This document shows, one piece after another, positions 15,507 to 22,967 of a stretch of DNA of 64,000 bases (position 1 is its first letter; the number at the start of each line of letters is the position of its first letter). The DNA is taken from the NCBI GenBank assembly GCA_964467585.1, contig CAYXRF010000004.1, forward strand, positions 1 to 64,000. The letters run 5' to 3'. The position numbers and the translations under genes are program-made. The stretch comes from CALVLD01 sp964467585 (GTDB lineage: Bacteria; Bacillota; Clostridia; Christensenellales; CAG-138). The notes under the pieces were generated by a model, which saw only the letters and a list, made by a program, of their open reading frames with translations, did not search any database and was not told where the DNA came from.

Positions 15507-18500
15507 ATGGCGTTCACGCATCTTCATGTACACACGGAATACAGTCTGCTTGACGGAGCCTCAAGGATATCCGACCTTGTTTCTCATGCGGTTTCGCTTG
15601 GAATGGATTCGCTTGCCATAACCGATCACGGTTGTATGTATGGTGTGATCGATTTTTATAAAGAGTGCAAAAAGCAAGGCATAAAGCCAATTTTGGGTAT
15701 GGAGGCGTATGTTGCGCCCAAAAGCATATACGAAAAAACAAACGTTCGCGAGTATGGGCATCTGATATTGCTTGCAAAAAATCAAATCGGTTACAAAAAT
15801 CTGATGAAGCTTTCGTCAATCGCATATGTTGACGGCTTTTATTACAAGCCAAGGATTGATTACGATCTGATTAGGCAATACAGCGAGGGGCTGATTTGCC
15901 TTTCGGGATGCTTGGCGGGCGACATTCCCCAATTTTTGCTTGCGGATATGCACGCGGACGCCGTTTCTCTGGCGCGCAGGCTAAAGGCAATATTCGGGGA
16001 CGATTTTTATATTGAGCTTCAGAATCACGGCTTGCCGGAGCAGCAGAGGGTGTTGCCGCGGCTTGCCGCGCTTGCGCGTGAGCTTGATATAAAAACCGTT
16101 GCAACAAACGATATTCATTATGTCACGCGTGACGATGCGGAGGCACAGGATGCGCTTCTTTGCATACAGACGGGTCATTTTGTGGATGAAACGGACCGTA
16201 TGCGCATGGAGGCGGAGGAGTTTTATCTCAAAAGCGAACAAGAGATGCGCGCACGCTTTGCGGGCTATGAGGAGGGTGTTGACAACACGGCTGAGGTTGC
16301 CCAAAAATGCAATGTCAGTATTGAGTTTGGCGTTAGGCATTTGCCGGGCTTTACCGCACCTGACGGCATGGACAACGAGACATATCTTCGCACAATGTGC
16401 CATGACGGAATAATTAAAAAATATGGTGAAAATCCGTCGCAGCAGGTGTGGGACAGGCTTGAGTATGAGCTTGACATAGTCGTGCGCATGGGCTTTGTCG
16501 ATTACTATCTTATCGTATGGGATTTCATCCACTATGCAAAGAGCCAGGGCATTATGGTGGGGCCGGGCAGGGGCAGCGGCGCGGCGTCCATCGCGGCATA
16601 CGCGCTGGATATAACGGATATTGATCCGCTGAAATATGGCTTGCTTTTTGAACGCTTTCTTAATCCGGAGCGCATTTCTATGCCTGATTTTGATGTGGAT
16701 TTCTGCTATGAAAGGCGTCAGGAGGTTATTGACTATGTGGTGCGCAAATATGGCGCCGACCACGTTGCACAGATAATCACATTCGGAACAATGGCGGCGA
16801 GGGCTGTTATCCGCGACGTGGGACGTGTGCTTCGCATACCATATGCGGAGGTTGACAGGATTGCAAAGCTTGTGCCGCCGATGCTCAAAATCACCATCAA
16901 GCAGGCTATCGAAATGGTGCCCGAGCTGAAGCAGCTTTACGAAAGCAGCGAAAAAGTTAAGAAGCTGCTTGACCTCTCAATCAAGCTTGAGGGGCTTCCG
17001 CGCCATGCCTCCACGCACGCGGCGGGAGTGGTGATTTCATCCGCGCCAACAACTGAATTTGTACCTCTGCAAAGAAACGAGGATTCGATAACAACCCAGT
17101 TCCCTATGGGCACGCTGGAGGAATTGGGCTTGCTGAAGATGGATTTTTTGGGGCTGAGGACTCTCACCGTAATACGGGATTGCTGTCAGTATGTTAAGAA
17201 CAGCGGCAGGATACCGCCCACATTTGAAAATGACGGCTATGACGACCCAAACGTTTACAAGCTGATCTGTTCGGGCGATACGATAGGCATATTTCAGCTT
17301 GAATCCGCAGGCATGACAAACTTTATGATGCAGATGAAGCCCGATTGCTTCGAGGATATCATCGCGGGCATAGCACTGTTTCGCCCGGGCCCCATGGAGC
17401 AGATTCCACGTTATCTGGCGGGCAAGCAAAATATTGAATCCGTCAGCTATGTTGACGAGAAGCTGCGCCCGATATTGGACACCACATACGGATGCATGGT
17501 ATATCAAGAGCAGGTCATGCAGATAGTGCGCGACCTTGCCGGATATTCCTATGGCAGAAGCGACCTCATTCGCCGTGCGATGAGCAAAAAAAAGCATGAC
17601 GTAATGGAAAAGGAGCGTGGCAATTTTGTAAACGGCATTGTTGATGAAAACGGCAATGTCACGGTTGCGGGCGCTGTGCGAAACGGCGTTTCCGCTCAGG
17701 CGGCAAATAAAATATTCGATGAGATGACCGATTTTGCCTCATATGCGTTCAATAAAGCGCACGCCGCCTGCTATGCCGTGGTTGCGTATCGCACGGCATA
17801 TCTCAAATATTACTATCCGGTTGAGATGATGACTGCGCTTATCAACAGCTTTATTGGCAGCGCGGACAAAATATCGGATTACATCTATTATTGCCGCAAG
17901 CGTGGGTTCAAGGTTTTGCCGCCGGACATTAATCGCTCGGAGACTCAGTTCAGGGTTGAAAACGGTTCAATTCGGTTTGGGCTTGCGGCAATCAAAAACG
18001 TTGGCGCGGACGCGGTAGACGATATTCTGCAAGAAAGGCAGCGGAACGGAGAATTTACCGATTTTGCGGACTTTTTGCGCAGGACGGATAACGTCAATAA
18101 AAGGATGCTTGAGGGCTTTATAAAAGCGGGATGCTTTGACGGCTTGGGCGTTACAAGGCTTTGGCTGATGGAGCATTACGAGCAGGAGGTTGACGCTGCC
18201 GCCGCTCAGAGACGGCGCAGAGAAACGGGTCAGATGTCCTTCTTTGATATGGCGGGGGCGGACGATGCAATGGCGGTGCTTAAAACCGTGCCCGATCATC
18301 ACAGAGAGTTTGCCATGAGCAAGCTTCTTGAAATGGAAAAAGAGGCTATCGGCATTTACATAAGCGGGCATCCTCTTATGGAGTTTGAAAACGAGCTTGC
18401 CATGATGGACGCCAACGCAAAGCAGATTGCCGAGGCGGACGGCACGGGTAAGCTGCGCGATAACGACAGAGTGACAATAGGCGGGCTGCTGGGCGGAGTT

Positions 18501-18968
18501 CGAACTCGCCCCACAAAGTCAAACAACGGTCTTATGGCGTATGGCTTTATTGAGGATATGACAGGGAAGACGGAGTTTGCGGCGTTCCCGACGGTATACA
18601 ACAAGTATGCCCCGTTGTTTTCCGAAAGCCGTCCCGTCAGGGTGTCGGGCAGGCTTTCAATGCGTGAGGACAAGGCGAACACCATAATGATAGACGAGAT
18701 ATCCCCGCTTGAAAAGGTGCAGCGATACAGGCTGTATTTGCGGTTTAACGATGGCACGCGTCACATGAAGGAGAGGGTGGCGTCGGTGCTCAAACGGTAT
18801 CCGGGCATGCACGAGGTTGCGTTTTATGATACTGAAACGGGCAAAACCATACTTGCGCCAAAGGATATGTACGTCAACGGCTCCGCCGCGCTGATTGATA
18901 TAATGAAGAATCTGCTGGGAGATGAAAATGTCAGATTCATCCCTCAGACGGCAAAACGTTCTCAATAA
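15507..18968 (+). CDS. dnaE: DNA polymerase III alpha subunit DnaE
   Basis: 1153 residues, C-family replicative polymerase of the DnaE type. Order of domains: PHP (HLHVHTEYSLLDG at 4-16, ITDHG, further His residues); polymerase palm with GPGRGSGAAS and the catalytic PDFDVDFCYERR; thumb and fingers with FNKAHAACYAVVAYRTAYLKYYYP; tandem HhH region; and a C-terminal OB-fold (about 1000-1080; RDNDRVTIGGLLGGVRTRPTK). SD GGAGG lies upstream of ATG 15507. In Clostridia DnaE commonly coexists with PolC; PolC is not in this window. A GC-rich spacer but no strong terminator separates it from pfkA. Confidence 0.96.
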   Translation: MAFTHLHVHTEYSLLDGASRISDLVSHAVSLGMDSLAITDHGCMYGVIDFYKECKKQGIKPILGMEAYVAPKSIYEKTNVREYGHLILLAKNQIGYKNLMKLSSIAYVDGFYYKPRIDYDLIRQYSEGLICLSGCLAGDIPQFLLADMHADAVSLARRLKAIFGDDFYIELQNHGLPEQQRVLPRLAALARELDIKTVATNDIHYVTRDDAEAQDALLCIQTGHFVDETDRMRMEAEEFYLKSEQEMRARFAGYEEGVDNTAEVAQKCNVSIEFGVRHLPGFTAPDGMDNETYLRTMCHDGIIKKYGENPSQQVWDRLEYELDIVVRMGFVDYYLIVWDFIHYAKSQGIMVGPGRGSGAASIAAYALDITDIDPLKYGLLFERFLNPERISMPDFDVDFCYERRQEVIDYVVRKYGADHVAQIITFGTMAARAVIRDVGRVLRIPYAEVDRIAKLVPPMLKITIKQAIEMVPELKQLYESSEKVKKLLDLSIKLEGLPRHASTHAAGVVISSAPTTEFVPLQRNEDSITTQFPMGTLEELGLLKMDFLGLRTLTVIRDCCQYVKNSGRIPPTFENDGYDDPNVYKLICSGDTIGIFQLESAGMTNFMMQMKPDCFEDIIAGIALFRPGPMEQIPRYLAGKQNIESVSYVDEKLRPILDTTYGCMVYQEQVMQIVRDLAGYSYGRSDLIRRAMSKKKHDVMEKERGNFVNGIVDENGNVTVAGAVRNGVSAQAANKIFDEMTDFASYAFNKAHAACYAVVAYRTAYLKYYYPVEMMTALINSFIGSADKISDYIYYCRKRGFKVLPPDINRSETQFRVENGSIRFGLAAIKNVGADAVDDILQERQRNGEFTDFADFLRRTDNVNKRMLEGFIKAGCFDGLGVTRLWLMEHYEQEVDAAAAQRRRRETGQMSFFDMAGADDAMAVLKTVPDHHREFAMSKLLEMEKEAIGIYISGHPLMEFENELAMMDANAKQIAEADGTGKLRDNDRVTIGGLLGGVRTRPTKSNNGLMAYGFIEDMTGKTEFAAFPTVYNKYAPLFSESRPVRVSGRLSMREDKANTIMIDEISPLEKVQRYRLYLRFNDGTRHMKERVASVLKRYPGMHEVAFYDTETGKTILAPKDMYVNGSAALIDIMKNLLGDENVRFIPQTAKRSQ

Positions 18969-19076
18969 GCAGGCGCGGCGCGGCGGCATAACGCCGTCTC
19001 CAAACAAAACGTTATTCAAACTGTTATGCGGTTTTAATAATAAAAAAACGAATTCTATTTGCGAGGTAACAAAAGT

Positions 19077-20039
19077 ATGAAACGCATTGGTGTGCTTACA
19101 AGCGGCGGGGATACCCCGGGTATGAACTGCGCAATACGCTCCGTTTTCAAAACGGGTGTTGCGATGGGTATGCAGGTTATGGGCGTGTACCACGGCTTTA
19201 AGGGACTTATCGAGGGCAAGGTTGACTATCTCACGCATGAGGATGTTGAAAACAAAATGCACAAGGGCGGCACTCTTTTAAGAACCGCAAGAAGCGAGGT
19301 GTTCCGCACCGAGGAAGGCATTCAAAAAGGAATTTCCGTGCTGCACGCGTATGGTATCGAGGGGCTTATTGTGATTGGCGGCGACGGCAGCTTTCGCGGC
19401 TGTGCGGAGCTTGTAAAGCGCGGAGTTCCAACCATAGGCATACCGGGCACTATTGATAACGATATGGGCTATACCGACTTTACAATCGGCTTTGATACGG
19501 CGGTTAACAATGTTACAAACGAGATATACAAGATACGCGATACAATGCGCGCACATGACCGCGTTGGCGTTATAGAGGTTATGGGGCGCAACTGCGGCGA
19601 TATCGCGCTGTGGGCGGGCATAGGCGGCGCGGCCGACCTCATACTTGTGCCGGAAAGACCTATCTCATGGGAGGATGCGGCGAACAAGCTTGCCCAAAAC
19701 AAGCTTCGCGGCAGATATACAAGTATCGTTATGATTGCCGAGGGAGCGGGCAAGGCGGAGGACTTCGCTCAGTATGTCAGAGAGCATACCGATGTTGAAA
19801 TCAAGGCGACCGTTCTGGGCTATATCCAGCGCGGCGGCAATCCGTCCGCACTTGACAGAGTGCTTGCGGCGCAGATGGGTCAGCGCGCCGTGGAGCTTCT
19901 TGCGGAGAACGACTGCGGCAAAGCCGTGGGCATTCGCAAAAACCGTATATATGAGGTTCCTCTTGAGGACGCCGTCATGATGAAGGACGTGTTTGACGAC
20001 AAGCTTTACGACCTCAACACAATGATGGCCCAGTTCTGA
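19077..20039 (+). CDS. pfkA: ATP-dependent 6-phosphofructokinase PfkA
   Basis: 320 residues, the usual bacterial PfkA length. It phosphorylates fructose 6-phosphate to fructose 1,6-bisphosphate in glycolysis. Visible motifs: the ATP site SGGDTPGMNCAIRS (10-23), GGDGSFRG, the catalytic PGTIDNDMGYTDFTIGFDTA, the substrate-binding MGRNCGDIA, and GYIQRGGNPSALDR. The Gly in GGDG is typical of ATP- rather than PPi-dependent enzymes. ATG 19077 follows a GAGG SD and gives the standard MKRIGVLTSGGD start; the frame is open to 19059. The position downstream of dnaE is common in Clostridia. Confidence 0.95.
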   Translation: MKRIGVLTSGGDTPGMNCAIRSVFKTGVAMGMQVMGVYHGFKGLIEGKVDYLTHEDVENKMHKGGTLLRTARSEVFRTEEGIQKGISVLHAYGIEGLIVIGGDGSFRGCAELVKRGVPTIGIPGTIDNDMGYTDFTIGFDTAVNNVTNEIYKIRDTMRAHDRVGVIEVMGRNCGDIALWAGIGGAADLILVPERPISWEDAANKLAQNKLRGRYTSIVMIAEGAGKAEDFAQYVREHTDVEIKATVLGYIQRGGNPSALDRVLAAQMGQRAVELLAENDCGKAVGIRKNRIYEVPLEDAVMMKDVFDDKLYDLNTMMAQF

Positions 20040-20049
20040 ACGCATTGGC

Positions 20050-20084
20050 AAAAGCTTGACAACAAATATTGTCAGGCTTTTTTG
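20050..20084 (+). terminator. Intrinsic terminator of pfkA
   Basis: AAAAGCTTGACAA pairs with TTGTCAGGCTTTT over 13 positions (one wobble) around a 6-base loop, followed by TTT, 11 bases after the pfkA stop. Confidence 0.85.
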
Positions 20085-20172
20085 TTGCCAAACGCAACCA
20101 TTCAGGTTCCCACTCGGTATTAATGTCAAACGGCAATACAGCCAACCCTCTAATGAAGTAAAGGAGCGAAAA

Positions 20173-20712
20173 ATGCTTACTGCGCTAAACAGCGTCACAC
20201 CCACGGAATGTCAGACCTCGGGCAAAATCGTTTCGCTTCCTCCGCTTGAAAACGCAACGGAGGTGTTCTATCGGTATTCGGACATGGTATATCGTCTTGC
20301 GCTTACAAGATGCAAAAGCCGCTCCGACGCCGAGGACGTGATGCAGGATGTTTTTTTGCGTTATGTCAGAAGCGAACCGAGCTTCAGCTCATCCGAGCAT
20401 CAGCGCGCATGGCTCATCAGAACCACATTAAACTGCATCAACACAACTATGACAAGCGCGTGGAAGCGTCACACGGCGGAGCTTACCGAGGATATCCCCG
20501 ATATGCAAAAAAACGAAAGCAGTGTGTATGCCGCCGTTGCAAGGCTGCCGAAAAAGCTGCGGACGGTCATTCACCTTTTCTATTATGAGGGCTACAAGGT
20601 GATGGAAATTGCCGACATGATGGACGCAAACCCAAGCACGGTCAAATCATGGCTTAGGCGCGCACGAATATCGCTTGAAAGGGACTTGAAAGGAGATTTT
20701 TTTGATGTTTGA
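20173..20712 (+). CDS. ECF-family RNA polymerase sigma factor
   Basis: 179 residues from ATG 20173, which has the SD AAGGAG 7 bases upstream. Region sigma-2 is FYRYSDMVYRLALTRCKSRSDAEDVMQDVFLRYVRSE. Region sigma-4 is LPKKLRTVIHLFYYEGYKVMEIADMMDANPSTVKSWLRRAR, a standard helix-turn-helix. An unconserved N-terminal extension of about 30 residues precedes sigma-2. The 3' end overlaps the next gene by 8 bases, and that gene encodes a membrane protein with a cytoplasmic N-terminus, the arrangement of a sigma/anti-sigma pair. Target promoters are unknown. Confidence 0.88.
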   Translation: MLTALNSVTPTECQTSGKIVSLPPLENATEVFYRYSDMVYRLALTRCKSRSDAEDVMQDVFLRYVRSEPSFSSSEHQRAWLIRTTLNCINTTMTSAWKRHTAELTEDIPDMQKNESSVYAAVARLPKKLRTVIHLFYYEGYKVMEIADMMDANPSTVKSWLRRARISLERDLKGDFFDV

Positions 20713-22858
20713 GGATGATTATAGAAACGCAGTGGACAAAATCCACCCGACACAGGAGGCAAAGAACAGAACTGCCGACGCCATATCCGAAGCGGGCGTA
20801 TCAAAAAGAGGTGCAAAGGCAAGCAAACGCGGAGGCTTTGGCGTTCGCAGAGCGCTTGCGGCGGCGCTTGTCGCCTGCATGATCGCAGCTGTTCCTGTTT
20901 CGCTTGCAATAATTCAGAAGAATAACAATATGCTCAACAAACTCACCAATCACACGGCGTGGAATCTTTCGCTGCCAAGCGAATACACCGAGGGTCAAAT
21001 ATCCGATTACAGCGCTGTGTTCAACCGCATTTCAAGCAACGCCACCCGTTATAACGGCGCGCTGATCGGCGGCGACATAATATACTACTCAAACAACCTG
21101 TTTTACGGCATGGCAGAAAAATTGGGTGTTGCAACCAACGAGCAAGCGCCCGCACCCAACGCCCCGTCCTATGACACGCCTGATAATGCTCAGTCAAACG
21201 ACGGTGCTTCAAACGAAGGCACACCCGACCATTCCGAAACAAACACTCAGGTTGAAGGCGTTGACGAGGCGGACATTGTCAAAACAGACGGCAGATATAT
21301 TTACGCACTCAACCTCAACGGGGTTACAATATTCACCGCAGACGGGGCAAACAGCGTGCGCGTGGGCTTTATATCAGCAGACGATATGCCAACGCATTCC
21401 GACAATGCGCAGGTCAACATGACCGATATGTACCTGTACGGCGACAGACTGATTGTGATAGCGACCGAGTGCGAAAACATAATCTACTATAACGACGGCG
21501 TACTCGGCTTTGACGGATACCGTTACTATGAGAGCAACACGATCACAACCGTATATGTGTTTGACGTTGCGGATGTATCGGATGCAAAGCTTTTGTCCAC
21601 GCTTTGCCAAGACGGGAGCTATTCAGATTCACGCTTGGTTAACGGTCAGCTTTATGTAATATCCAGCTATTCCCCCGTGGGTATTATTGAGGAGGACGAC
21701 ATTGCAACATATGTGCCCTGCACCTATGACGGCAACGGCAACGGCGACATTACGGACGCCAACGACATATACCTCATGACCTCGGACGGCGACACATTCA
21801 ACAACGAAAGCTACACCTACATAACCAAGCTGGATATTGCCGCTCCTCAAGCGTTTGCGGATAACTTTGCGGTTCTGGGCTATACAAACACTGTGTATTG
21901 CAGCACGGACAATTTGATTCTTGCCCATTGGCAGTATCACAACGAAACAGAGACGGTTTCCGAAAACACCGAAAAGTGGCGCAGCTACTGCGATACAGAG
22001 CTTTACCGCATATCCCTTGACGGCAGCGACCTTGCCATAGCCGCAAGCGGCGTTGTGTCCGGCGAGCTGCTCAATCAGTTTTCGCTTGACGAATACAACG
22101 GGTATCTCCGCGTGGTTACCACAAGGGATGAATACTGCTATACCACATACACCTCCGGCGAAACAGTGGCGCAGACCTCCGAAAGCTCAATCTCAGACAA
22201 CACATTGTATGTGCTTGACGCGGGACTGAATATCGTTGGCAGCATTAAAAACGTGGCACAGGATGAGCGCGTGTATTCCGTCCGCTTTATGGGCGATGTT
22301 GGCTACTTTGTAACCTTCCGCCAGACGGACCCTCTGTTCAGCGTTGATCTTTCAAACCCCAATAACCCAACCATACTCGGTGAGCTTAAGATTCCGGGCT
22401 TCTCCCAGTATCTTCAGGCATGGGGCAGCGATATGCTGTTTGGCTTTGGTATGGCGGCGGATGAAAACGGTTCGACAGAGTGCCTAAAGCTTTCACTGTT
22501 TAACGTATCCGATCCCTCAAACGTGACTGAGGCGGATTGCCTCAAGCTTACGGACTATTACTGGTCGGAGGCCTCATATAACCACAAGGCTATTCTTGTT
22601 GATTACGAAAAGGGGCTTATAGGCTTCCCGGCGGAAAACGGTTACGCGCTCTACACCTGCGGCGCAGAGGGAGGGTTTGAAAAGGCAGCGATGGTCAAAT
22701 TCACCCAAACCGATGACGCGTGGTATTGGTACGGCGGCGACCTTCGCGGGCTGTACGCGGGTGATTACTATTACGTTCTGGATTGCAGCGGCGGTCATAT
22801 GGCGGTGATAGACCTCAACACATATGAGCTTGTTGCGAGCATCACGTTCAATAATTGA
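20705..22858 (+). CDS. Membrane-anchored beta-propeller protein, candidate anti-sigma sensor
   Basis: 717 residues from ATG 20705 (SD AAAGGAG upstream), translationally coupled to the sigma factor. Residues 1-45 are charged and cytoplasmic (FEDDYRNAVDKIHPTQEAKN), followed by one membrane helix (about 50-70, ALAAALVACMIAAVPVSLAI). A Pro/Asn/Ser-rich linker leads to the signature TNTQVEGVDEADIVKTDGRY. That sequence opens the Beta_propel domain, found in secreted proteins distantly related to WD-40. Repeated blades follow to the C-terminus. By position and topology the short N-terminus could hold the sigma factor while the propeller senses something outside. No zinc-binding HxxxCxxC anti-sigma motif is visible, so the anti-sigma role is inference. 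Confidence 0.8.
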   Translation: MFEDDYRNAVDKIHPTQEAKNRTADAISEAGVSKRGAKASKRGGFGVRRALAAALVACMIAAVPVSLAIIQKNNNMLNKLTNHTAWNLSLPSEYTEGQISDYSAVFNRISSNATRYNGALIGGDIIYYSNNLFYGMAEKLGVATNEQAPAPNAPSYDTPDNAQSNDGASNEGTPDHSETNTQVEGVDEADIVKTDGRYIYALNLNGVTIFTADGANSVRVGFISADDMPTHSDNAQVNMTDMYLYGDRLIVIATECENIIYYNDGVLGFDGYRYYESNTITTVYVFDVADVSDAKLLSTLCQDGSYSDSRLVNGQLYVISSYSPVGIIEEDDIATYVPCTYDGNGNGDITDANDIYLMTSDGDTFNNESYTYITKLDIAAPQAFADNFAVLGYTNTVYCSTDNLILAHWQYHNETETVSENTEKWRSYCDTELYRISLDGSDLAIAASGVVSGELLNQFSLDEYNGYLRVVTTRDEYCYTTYTSGETVAQTSESSISDNTLYVLDAGLNIVGSIKNVAQDERVYSVRFMGDVGYFVTFRQTDPLFSVDLSNPNNPTILGELKIPGFSQYLQAWGSDMLFGFGMAADENGSTECLKLSLFNVSDPSNVTEADCLKLTDYYWSEASYNHKAILVDYEKGLIGFPAENGYALYTCGAEGGFEKAAMVKFTQTDDAWYWYGGDLRGLYAGDYYYVLDCSGGHMAVIDLNTYELVASITFNN

Positions 22859-22877
22859 CGCATTGATTGACAAAAAA

Positions 22878-22917
22878 ACAGGGCTGCAGCGATGTATCAG
22901 CATTGCTGCAGCCCTGT
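22878..22917 (-). terminator. Strong hairpin terminator of ygfK between convergent genes
   Basis: A 13-bp perfect stem (ACAGGGCTGCAGC / GCTGCAGCCCTGT) is followed on the minus strand by a run of seven T residues. It lies 19 bases after the plus-strand propeller gene and 51 bases beyond the minus-strand stop, so it can act on both. Confidence 0.85.
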
Positions 22918-22967
22918 TGTATTCCGCTATGGATTTATTGCGGATTGCATTCAATCACAGCAAAAAA

